DNA of 5,378 nucleotides from an uncultured archaeon (GTDB lineage Archaea > Halobacteriota > Methanosarcinia > Methanosarcinales > Methanoperedenaceae). Each line of letters begins with the position of its first letter. Positions within the stretch are counted from its first letter, which is position 1. Position numbers and translations under genes: made by a program. The stretch lies in NCBI GenBank assembly GCA_902386085.1, contig CABMIA010000012.1, positions 1 through 5,378 of the forward strand, given 5' to 3'. The notes below the pieces were generated by a model. The model was given only the letters and a program-made list of their open reading frames with translations, had not been told where the DNA came from and searched no databases. Below are positions 1 to 4,802 of the stretch, one piece after another.

Positions 1-624
1 CGCCTGGGCTACTATAAAGCTTTGGGGTAGTCTGGTGAGGACCTGCTGTTCACCTATGTTTTCCGGTCTTATGTAATAGCCCCATCCTTTTAGCACGACC
101 GGTTCATTACCTATCGTCACCGCTTTGCCTGCAACCCTGCTTTGCGGGAAGGGACTGCCGTCTGTACCCGGGTTTGCGTCTCCTTTCGTGGTTATATCCC
201 CGGTTGATGAAATGCCGACAACTCTATGGGTGATAGGTTCATTGAAGCCGAACATGGGAAACATGATTATGTCTCCGACCTTTACTTTTTTGTCGACTGC
301 CTGCATCAGCACTAAATCACCTTTCTGGAATGTCGGCTCCATGCTGCCGCTGAGCACCGTGCCAAAAAAAAGGTATTGGTTGCTCAAAATAAAGACTATG
401 ACTAATACGCTTACCCAAGGTAATATCTGGATAGCAATGTTCCTGCTTATGTGGCTTTCCTTATGGTCTTCAAAACGCTGCATGTAGAACTTATATTGTG
501 TTCTATTGTTATCCCCTGTCAATGATCTTTTAATGAGGTAACTTGCCAGATGCTGCTTGTTTACAAGAATGTATAGAAAGAGCAATCCTGCAATTAATAT
601 CCCTATGAAAACGTATTCCAACAT
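1..624 (-). CDS. Type I signal peptidase, archaeal/ER (Sec11-like) type, 3'-partial
   Basis: This membrane serine protease removes signal peptides from exported proteins on the outer face of the membrane. The 208 visible residues show the family boxes in order: SGSMEPTF with the catalytic Ser at residue 94, ITHRVVG with His133 in the place of the bacterial Lys, and TKGDAN with Asp149 followed by Asp155. A Ser-His pair is the archaeal/ER arrangement. There are two hydrophobic segments before the active site, at about residues 4-22 and 62-82, joined by a charged linker. The usual Sec11-type layout has one, so the N terminus is extended. The reading frame stays open to base 1, so the C terminus is missing. 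I chose the ATG at 624 as the first in-frame Met after the upstream terminator. It has no Shine-Dalgarno match and may be leaderless. The neighbouring cytochromes and lipoprotein are exported proteins, but a functional link is only inferred. The family call is firm. Confidence 0.9.
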   Translation of the reverse strand, partial: MLEYVFIGILIAGLLFLYILVNKQHLASYLIKRSLTGDNNRTQYKFYMQRFEDHKESHISRNIAIQILPWVSVLVIVFILSNQYLFFGTVLSGSMEPTFQKGDLVLMQAVDKKVKVGDIIMFPMFGFNEPITHRVVGISSTGDITTKGDANPGTDGSPFPQSRVAGKAVTIGNEPVVLKGWGYYIRPENIGEQQVLTRLPQSFIVAQA

Positions 625-640
625 AAAAGATAGAAATTAG

Positions 641-656
641 CTATATCATAATAATT
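641..656 (-). promoter_or_regulatory. Candidate TATA region for the signal peptidase gene
   Basis: On the minus strand this A/T-rich stretch (ATTATTATGATATAG) lies about 17-32 nt before the ATG at 624. It also lies just past the T-tract of the upstream terminator. The distance would give a nearly leaderless transcript. The whole region is A/T rich, so the exact box is uncertain. Confidence 0.3.
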
Positions 657-660
657 TTTT

Positions 661-689
661 AAAAAAAAGTGGCAGTATAAATACGCCAC
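661..689 (-). terminator. Hairpin plus T8 terminator after the tetraheme cytochrome gene
   Basis: Read on the minus strand, GTGGC at 689-685 pairs with GCCAC at 673-669. The stem extends after a bulged T by GTA/TAC around a TTTA loop, and the hairpin is followed at once by eight T (668-661). It starts 19 nt past the stop codon of the cytochrome gene at 709. It should end that transcript before the signal peptidase gene. Confidence 0.7.
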
Positions 690-708
690 CCTATATTTAG
701 AAAGATAT

Positions 709-1320
709 TCAAGGTCCCGGAGCTGTTCCGTTCCCAATTGTCAGGCCATCAACCGAAGTTTTAGCTGCACTATAGGAATACGACGGGCTTCCACTTACCG
801 CCACACCTGTATGACATCCCATACATGCATAAGTCCCGCTTGCACCTGCATTGGCATTCAGTCCGAAATTCATGTGCGCATCAGTATGAGCTGAAGCGGT
901 AGTTAACTTTGAGTATTCAGTACTATGGCAAGTTGCACAGATTACATTTATTGTAATGCCTGTGTGATTATCTTTGCCAGTACCGCCTGTGACTACTATA
1001 TGGCATTTGCTGCATAGGTATGCTCCACTCCCGGCGATACCTCCAGACCAGAAATACGATCCATTGTGTATTTTAGTACCAGCAGGGTCACTTTCGATGG
1101 CACTTCCTCCAGTGCCTGAAGTATATTGTGTGACTCCTGAAAGTTTCAATTCACCTAAGACCGCATCACCTGAGTTTGCATGGCATTTACCACATTCAAC
1201 GCTGCCACCATTTTTGAATTTATGCTGCCCTTTACCAACTGATACTGTATTTGGAACCGCAAATACTCCAATGGCAGCTACTGCAACCATTAATATAGCT
1301 AATTGTCCTATGCTTTTCAT
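709..1320 (-). CDS. Secreted tetraheme c-type cytochrome
   Basis: A 203-residue exported electron-transfer protein. Residues 1-22 are a signal peptide-like segment (MKS, then a hydrophobic run ending near FAVP). Four canonical heme c sites follow: CGKCH 43-47, CSKCH 103-107, CATCH 128-132 and CMGCH 166-170. Extra histidines at 33, 85, 119, 145 and 149 are candidate distal ligands, enough for bis-His coordination of all four hemes. There is no C-terminal anchor. The segment before heme 1 (VGKGQHKFKNGGSVECGKCH) closely matches that of the cytochrome at 2902-3744, so the two are paralogues at least in this part. Three NxS/T sequons (86, 118, 197) fit an extracellular location. An AGGTGA ribosome site 6 nt before the ATG supports the start. 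Size and heme number resemble archaeal extracellular cytochrome filament subunits, but that role is inferred. Confidence 0.88.
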   Translation of the reverse strand: MKSIGQLAILMVAVAAIGVFAVPNTVSVGKGQHKFKNGGSVECGKCHANSGDAVLGELKLSGVTQYTSGTGGSAIESDPAGTKIHNGSYFWSGGIAGSGAYLCSKCHIVVTGGTGKDNHTGITINVICATCHSTEYSKLTTASAHTDAHMNFGLNANAGASGTYACMGCHTGVAVSGSPSYSYSAAKTSVDGLTIGNGTAPGP

Positions 1321-1326
1321 ATCCTT

Positions 1327-1332
1327 TCACCT
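1327..1332 (-). promoter_or_regulatory. Shine-Dalgarno site AGGTGA for the tetraheme cytochrome
   Basis: AGGTGA on the minus strand, 6 nt before the ATG at 1320, matches the archaeal 16S 3' end. The same hexamer precedes the cytochrome at 3744. Several other genes here lack a clear site. Confidence 0.65.
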
Positions 1333-1344
1333 TATTTTCCTTAT

Positions 1345-1372
1345 CCAATTTAAACTCTAATAATAAATTCTT
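1345..1372 (-). promoter_or_regulatory. Candidate promoter for the tetraheme cytochrome
   Basis: The minus strand holds two TATA-like boxes: GAATTTATTATT (1371-1360) and GTTTAAAT (1355-1348). The first would place the transcript start near 1340 and leave room for the ribosome site. Both lie between the lipoprotein stop and the cytochrome start, so the pair may have separate promoters as well as readthrough. Confidence 0.35.
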
Positions 1373-1378
1373 TTCTTG

Positions 1379-1819
1379 TTACTTATATGTTTTGCTTTGA
1401 ATCGTCGAGCTCCAGTTAAATCGCATGGCTTTCAAATCTATGGTTTCTCCTTTAGAGTTGATGGCTTCCACCCTGACTCCCATAGGTTCACTCGTATTTA
1501 ATTTTGTGTCAAAACCAACAATATAACTGTACACTCCCGGTCCAACATAATCCTTTCCCGTCAGGTAAGCTCTTGGAAACATATCCTGCACGATATTCAC
1601 ATAGACTGCGGGAAAGTTTCCGGCAAGCTGCTCCTTGGGGGCATCCAGCTTTGGCAATTCTCCCGCATATGCCTCTACACCCTGGATAACCATCGTCCCG
1701 TTAGCATCCTCCCCCATGCTAACATTCACATACACCACGGGCACTTTCGCGTTAATTTTTTCGATACAACCGCTTAACAGCAGTATGCATGTAAGAATCA
1801 AAATCAACCAGGATTTCAT
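1379..1819 (-). CDS. Small exported lipoprotein of unknown function
   Basis: I do not recognise the family. From the ATG at 1819 the protein has 146 residues. It begins with a short lipoprotein signal (MKSWLIL, hydrophobic core) and a lipobox LLSGC with Cys18, so it is probably lipid-anchored on the outer face of the membrane. The mature part is rich in beta-prone segments. A similar phrase occurs twice, VPVVYVNVS (26-34) and FPAVYVNIV (69-77), suggesting an internal repeat. Four NxS/T sequons (32, 40, 108, 135) fit surface exposure. It has no heme motif. An in-frame ATG at 1858 would add 13 residues and bury the signal peptide, and a TATA-like box lies between the two ATGs, so I prefer 1819. 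The gene is 58 nt upstream of the tetraheme cytochrome on the same strand and may be an accessory or anchoring partner. That is inference from position only. Confidence 0.75.
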   Translation of the reverse strand: MKSWLILILTCILLLSGCIEKINAKVPVVYVNVSMGEDANGTMVIQGVEAYAGELPKLDAPKEQLAGNFPAVYVNIVQDMFPRAYLTGKDYVGPGVYSYIVGFDTKLNTSEPMGVRVEAINSKGETIDLKAMRFNWSSTIQSKTYK

Positions 1820-1839
1820 GGTTACTATTACAAGTCGAT

Positions 1840-1848
1840 TTAATATAT
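1840..1848 (-). promoter_or_regulatory. TATA-like box for the lipoprotein gene
   Basis: ATATATTAA on the minus strand lies 21-29 nt before the ATG at 1819, the distance expected for a leaderless archaeal transcript. It falls inside the extension that a start at 1858 would require, which favours the shorter protein. Confidence 0.4.
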
Positions 1849-1892
1849 TGATTTCCATTAACCCGAAGATGCCTGTTTCTGACTTTTGCCTG

Positions 1893-1913
1893 AAAAAGGC
1901 TTAAATCTATAAG
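1893..1913 (+). promoter_or_regulatory. BRE/TATA promoter of the 12-heme cytochrome gene
   Basis: A purine-rich BRE-like AAAAAGG (1893-1899) is followed by CTTAAATCTATAAG (1900-1913), close to the usual archaeal TATA form. The box lies about 20-25 nt before the ATG at 1925. Transcription should therefore begin close to the start codon, with little or no leader. Confidence 0.5.
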
Positions 1914-1924
1914 TAAGATTAGGT

Positions 1925-2869
1925 ATGATGGAAAAATCCCACAGGCTTTTCATTGGAATCCTTATCGGATTAACCATAGTAGTATGCATCCTGCTTGCTT
2001 TTTATGCCCAGAAAAATATTGGAAATCCGCTGACATGCAACTACTGCCACGAAATGAAACCTTTCGTGGAGTCATACCTTAAACCGGATGCGATGTCAAT
2101 AATATCGAAGCATGACCTGGATTGCCTTGGATGCCATACTAACACCAGTCTCAACGAGGCAAAATCCGCAATTGCAGAGAAAATAGAAGCAGGGGTTCTT
2201 AATAAAATAATAGGGGTCAATTTTAATACTACTTCTAATGCTTTGGCTGTGAACTGCCGGAAATGTCACATTATGAATGATTATCAGCATCTCAGTATCC
2301 CTAACAACACACTTTGCACGAACTGCCACTGGGCCCATAATCCACGAGAAGCCACAAGAGTGATTGGCGGCCTTATTATTCCTAGCGGATTTCACGTGAA
2401 CAGGACATGTCAGTTCTGCCACAATGCATCAGTTGAAGTGCCCCGCTGTACCAAATGCCACACGGGGCATGGGGAAGTGAAATTCGAGAATAGTCTTTGC
2501 CTTGGATGCCATATGGATCCTCATTTCCCGAAAAAGCCCGGCATACTTCCAAACAACACCGTCAAATTTAAAGGGGATTTGCCATTTTTTGTATGCCAGC
2601 CCTGTCATAAAAACGAATATTTTACGGTGACAAACAGCGCGTCAAAACACACCGGAATGGGAACCTGTACAAAATGCCATGTCAGTCACGGCCAGAAGCC
2701 AAGTTGCGATAGAAATTGCCACCAGGTGATGAGCTTGTTCCAGCACCCGATAACCGGATGCGATAACTGTCATAAGGGTTTTAATCCGGTCAGGATAACT
2801 TGCTATGATTGCCACGGAAATAATGCTCACGATATCCAGGCATCAAATGCTGTGCTGAATCCCAAGTAA
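1925..2869 (+). CDS. Membrane-anchored NapC/NirT-like dodecaheme c-type cytochrome
   Basis: A likely quinol/methanophenazine- or membrane-linked electron carrier of 314 residues. Residues 8-28 form one N-terminal transmembrane anchor. It is followed by a NapC/NirT-like start, CNYCHEMKPFVESY (38-51), and CLGCH (67-71). Nine more CXXCH sites begin at 111, 131, 162, 175, 192, 224, 248, 279 and 293. Residues 261-266 read CDRNCH, a CX3CH spacing, giving 11 canonical sites and one variant. NapC/NrfH proteins usually carry four or five hemes in under 200 residues, so this is an anchor module extended by a long multiheme tail. Six NxS/T sequons suggest that the tail faces outside. It is the only plus-strand gene, transcribed divergently from the lipoprotein/tetraheme pair and convergent with the next cytochrome. 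Two ATGs (1925, 1928) are possible, with AGGT just before the first. It could pass electrons from the membrane pool to the secreted cytochromes beside it; this is inferred. Confidence 0.88.
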   Translation: MMEKSHRLFIGILIGLTIVVCILLAFYAQKNIGNPLTCNYCHEMKPFVESYLKPDAMSIISKHDLDCLGCHTNTSLNEAKSAIAEKIEAGVLNKIIGVNFNTTSNALAVNCRKCHIMNDYQHLSIPNNTLCTNCHWAHNPREATRVIGGLIIPSGFHVNRTCQFCHNASVEVPRCTKCHTGHGEVKFENSLCLGCHMDPHFPKKPGILPNNTVKFKGDLPFFVCQPCHKNEYFTVTNSASKHTGMGTCTKCHVSHGQKPSCDRNCHQVMSLFQHPITGCDNCHKGFNPVRITCYDCHGNNAHDIQASNAVLNPK

Positions 2870-2881
2870 TGAATAAACCAT

Positions 2882-2901
2882 CAAAAAAATATTTCGCAAA
2901 T
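2882..2901 (-). terminator. Candidate T-tract terminator after the 280-residue cytochrome
   Basis: Just past the minus-strand stop at 2902 the minus strand reads ATTTGCGAAA, then TATTTTTTTG, with seven T at 2889-2883. A T-tract without a strong hairpin is enough for many archaeal terminators. It lies in the 32-nt gap between two convergent genes. Confidence 0.4.
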
Positions 2902-3744
2902 TCAGGTGTATCGGCTCTTAGGGGCATTTATATCAGAGTGGTTGAACAGAGGGCTGGGCCTGACCGAGCCGCTTACATTTATATAAGAATGGCAGCCGAC
3001 ACATGTAAACGGGCTTACAGAAACATTATCACTATTATTTGGCGCAGCATTCCCCGCCACCTGACCATAAGAGTGGAAATAAATTGAATTATTGGAATCC
3101 ATGCTGGCTGCCGCACTGTAAAAACCCCCATGCACGCTGGTATTTAAGATTGCACCGACCCGCATGATACTGGCTCTTCCATCCTGAAACAACCTGTAAT
3201 CATTATATTGTTTATTCTTATTGCCGTGGCATCGATCATCGTCACAGTATCTTATACCCACTGTATGCACCTCGCTTGCCGCAGTGCTGACCCCCATCAG
3301 CTCCAGGTTGTGGCACAATTTGCATATTTCCGACCCCTCTATAGTGCCATCCCCGTTCAGGTCAAGATCGTAAAGCTTTGCTGTGTTGTTGTACACCCAA
3401 ATAGACCCATTCCAAGCCCATGTATCATTGGTTCCGTTGTTATCGCTGTCCACATTCGTATAGATCAAACCTGCTACAGGGTCATAGCTTATCCCTCCCA
3501 CTTCAAGATATGTGGTATAGTTCTTGTTACCGGCGGCACTCTTATGCATCTCAAGCACCGCAGATTGGGAATTATTCAAATCCTGGTATGCATCGTATCT
3601 ATGGCACGCCACGCAGTCCACATTCCTGCCGTTCACAAATGTATGCTGCCCTCTTCCGATGGCCTGGATCTGCGGCGTCTGGGACAAAATCACAATTAAG
3701 GATGAGACAAGCATTATGTATAGAACCAGTTTTTTAGCATCCAT
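2902..3744 (-). CDS. Secreted multiheme c-type cytochrome with EF-hand-like insertion
   Basis: A 280-residue exported cytochrome. A signal peptide spans about residues 1-28, ending QIQA. The IGRGQHTFVNGRNVDCVACH module (29-48) matches the 203-residue cytochrome at 709-1320. Heme sites are CVACH 44-48, CKLCH 141-145, a CX4CH (CDDDRCH 167-173) and CVGCH 248-252, giving three canonical and one variant. The stretch between hemes 1 and 2 is about 35 residues longer than in the paralogue. It holds DSDNNGTND (99-107) and DLNGDGTIEGSE (128-139). The latter is a complete 12-residue EF-hand loop with Asp, Asn, Asp, Gly, Ile and Glu at the expected places, so calcium binding is likely. Candidate distal His residues include 34, 67, 160, 205, 224 and 269. 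Twelve NxS/T sequons point to a glycosylated surface protein. AGGTGA lies 7 nt before the ATG. It may be coexpressed with the small cytochrome 66 nt upstream. Confidence 0.87.
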   Translation of the reverse strand: MDAKKLVLYIMLVSSLIVILSQTPQIQAIGRGQHTFVNGRNVDCVACHRYDAYQDLNNSQSAVLEMHKSAAGNKNYTTYLEVGGISYDPVAGLIYTNVDSDNNGTNDTWAWNGSIWVYNNTAKLYDLDLNGDGTIEGSEICKLCHNLELMGVSTAASEVHTVGIRYCDDDRCHGNKNKQYNDYRLFQDGRASIMRVGAILNTSVHGGFYSAAASMDSNNSIYFHSYGQVAGNAAPNNSDNVSVSPFTCVGCHSYINVSGSVRPSPLFNHSDINAPKSRYT

Positions 3745-3751
3745 CTATTCT

Positions 3752-3757
3752 TCACCT
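3752..3757 (-). promoter_or_regulatory. Shine-Dalgarno site AGGTGA for the EF-hand cytochrome
   Basis: AGGTGA on the minus strand, 7 nt before the ATG at 3744. It fixes the start and is the same hexamer used by the paralogue at 1320. Confidence 0.65.
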
Positions 3758-3810
3758 GTTTTCAGTCTTTTCCATAAGAATTTAGAACCTGCATTCATAT
3801 TTATTCATTC

Positions 3811-4290
3811 TCACGTCCTGTTCACAAAGAACTGCTTCGCACGCGCATACACAGGCATCTTATCTCCTGCGCTGTTGATAAGATAGTGCGCAGACTGGTT
3901 TATCCCGCTGACGTTACCGCGCGCCGGGTCGCCATGGATCACAATATCACCAGTATCTATTGAATAATTTGAATGGCAGTTGGTGCAGTAAATATTCTTG
4001 GTAAGGTTATGGGCAAGATCGATATTATACTCATCAGTGAGGTTCGGGTTATATCCGTGGCAGATACAGCCTGCATTCCTGTGCACGCTTGAATCCACTT
4101 TATTTACCTTATCAGGATGGCATTTTACACAGAACTCCGCCGCCGCTGTGGGGTATGCATCCGCGGCTTTGTTCAGGAAAAGGGAGTGGCTCCCGGGATA
4201 GAAAGCCGATGTCAGCAATATGCCCGAGGAAATGGCAAGGGCTATGATCAGGATAATAAGAACTCTTCTTTCAATTTTTGAGAATTTCAT
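3811..4290 (-). CDS. Small membrane-anchored c-type cytochrome, two or three hemes
   Basis: A 159-residue cytochrome. A basic start (MKFSKIERR) and a hydrophobic run at 10-30 form a membrane anchor or uncleaved signal, and the rest would face outside. Canonical heme sites are CVKCH 54-58 and CTNCH 102-106. Between them, at 75-78, is CICH (in AGCICHGY), one residue too short for a normal site. It is flanked by conserved-looking His and Gly-Tyr, so it may be a divergent heme site, a single-Cys attachment site or a metal ligand. Other histidines at 35, 70, 94, 119 and 135 could be distal ligands. Six NxS/T sequons fit an external location. The gene lies 66 nt upstream of the EF-hand cytochrome on the same strand, and the two probably form a unit. 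Likely role: membrane-side electron donor or acceptor for that protein (inferred). I cannot name a closer family. Confidence 0.82.
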   Translation of the reverse strand: MKFSKIERRVLIILIIALAISSGILLTSAFYPGSHSLFLNKAADAYPTAAAEFCVKCHPDKVNKVDSSVHRNAGCICHGYNPNLTDEYNIDLAHNLTKNIYCTNCHSNYSIDTGDIVIHGDPARGNVSGINQSAHYLINSAGDKMPVYARAKQFFVNRT

Positions 4291-4300
4291 GGTAATTTCT

Positions 4301-4444
4301 TCACACGCCCGGTTTGTCCCGGGTTTTGGTTGATTTCAAGGCATAGACAATTTTTTTATCATTAATATTTAGCAGATGATAATATACCCTAAATATTTTG
4401 TCCTTGGTTAGTCCTCGTTTTATGTGGATAATCTCTTTGTTCAT
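4301..4444 (-). CDS. Small basic protein of 47 residues, unknown function
   Basis: I do not recognise it. The ORF begins MNKEIIHIKRG and ends KSTKTRDKPGV. It is rich in Lys/Arg with alternating hydrophobic residues (IFRVYYHLLNI), and has no signal peptide, Cys or obvious domain. Its ATG overlaps the TGA of the restored frame of the protease gene as ATGA (4441-4444), a typical coupled arrangement, and its stop lies 10 nt before the cytochrome ATG at 4290. This overlap is the main support, since an ORF of this length could occur by chance. If real, it is the third gene of the DUF5678/protease cassette. It could also be a remnant of a longer gene. Confidence 0.45.
   Translation of the reverse strand: MNKEIIHIKRGLTKDKIFRVYYHLLNINDKKIVYALKSTKTRDKPGV
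4308..4323. repeat. GC-rich inverted repeat upstream of the small cytochrome
   Basis: CCCGG (4308-4312) and CCGGG (4319-4323) form a 5-bp stem with a 6-nt loop, in otherwise A/T-rich surroundings. On the minus strand it is 18-33 nt before the cytochrome ATG at 4290 and lies in the 3' end of the 47-residue ORF. On the plus strand it is followed by TTTT. It could influence translation of the cytochrome or end a transcript. Confidence 0.4.
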
Positions 4445-4802
4445 TCTTCAATTATTATTTTACTTTTCTTGCCATCAAAAGCAATCAAGAAATGCCTCAT
4501 TGCATTCCTGCCTATCAATATTTCATCCCCCATGGAATCTCTACTGGAATTATCTTGCCCGCAATATTAAGGTTGCACCATGAAAAACCGACTTCGGTCC
4601 ATCCCAATGGAGTACCCAGTTCTAATAATCCAATTTCCAAAAAATCCAACTCAACCCACAATTGCTTTGGCAATGAACACCAATCCGATCCAGAATCCAC
4701 AAGAGCAAGCTGTCTTGACCTGCGATTGTTATATGGATTTATAATATCAACAGGAATGAGAGGAACATCTTCTGTATATTTCCACTCCATTATCTCGCCC
4801 AA
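4441..4802 (-). pseudogene. Retropepsin-like aspartyl protease, frameshifted near the C terminus
   Basis: Clan AA aspartyl proteases of this size (about 120 residues) act as dimers, each chain giving one catalytic Asp. The intact first part carries LALVDSGSDWCSLP, with the DSG triad at residues 36-38, preceded by the beta-rich VPLIPVDIIN. The main frame ends early at 4515 after IPWGMKY, giving 95 residues. From the G5 run at 4531-4527 the neighbouring frame continues with DEILIGRNAMRHFLIAFDG and ends IIIEE at 4441. ILIGRN is the family's usual second conserved motif. One missing G would explain the break, and restoring it gives about 120 residues. It may be a mutation, a homopolymer sequencing error or a programmed shift. 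Start: Met at 4802, or more likely Met5 at 4790, whose ATG overlaps the upstream stop as TAATG. It is paired with the DUF5678-like gene. The substrate is unknown. Confidence 0.72.

Noticed and set aside
125..487. Plus-strand ORF of 120 residues
   Set aside because: Antisense to the signal peptidase, whose conserved boxes lie on the minus strand; no recognisable motif.
974..1360. Plus-strand ORF of 128 residues
   Set aside because: Antisense to the tetraheme cytochrome; its Cys/His/Pro content reflects reverse-read heme codons.
1870..1900. Direct repeat TGCCTG and a GCCT-GAAAA-AGGC mini-hairpin upstream of the 12-heme promoter
   Set aside because: Too short to separate from chance; only a possible operator.
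1504..1904. Two overlapping plus-strand ORFs (61 and 89 residues)
   Set aside because: Antisense to the lipoprotein gene, with no start signals or domain features.
2096..2830. Two minus-strand ORFs inside the 12-heme gene
   Set aside because: Antisense to a gene with 12 ordered heme motifs; no independent support.
2869..3087. Plus-strand ORF of 72 residues whose ATG overlaps the 12-heme stop as TAATG
   Set aside because: The overlap looked like coupling, but almost all of it is antisense to the 3' end of the EF-hand cytochrome and the product is unstructured-looking and Arg-rich.
3208..3886. Three plus-strand ORFs (163, 105 and 120 residues)
   Set aside because: Antisense to the EF-hand cytochrome and its upstream gap; they overlap each other in different frames.
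3998..4201. Plus-strand ORF of 67 residues
   Set aside because: Antisense to the small anchored cytochrome.
4398..4583. Plus-strand ORF resembling a short membrane or lipoprotein-like peptide
   Set aside because: Lies opposite the frameshifted protease tail and the 47-residue ORF, both of which have better support.
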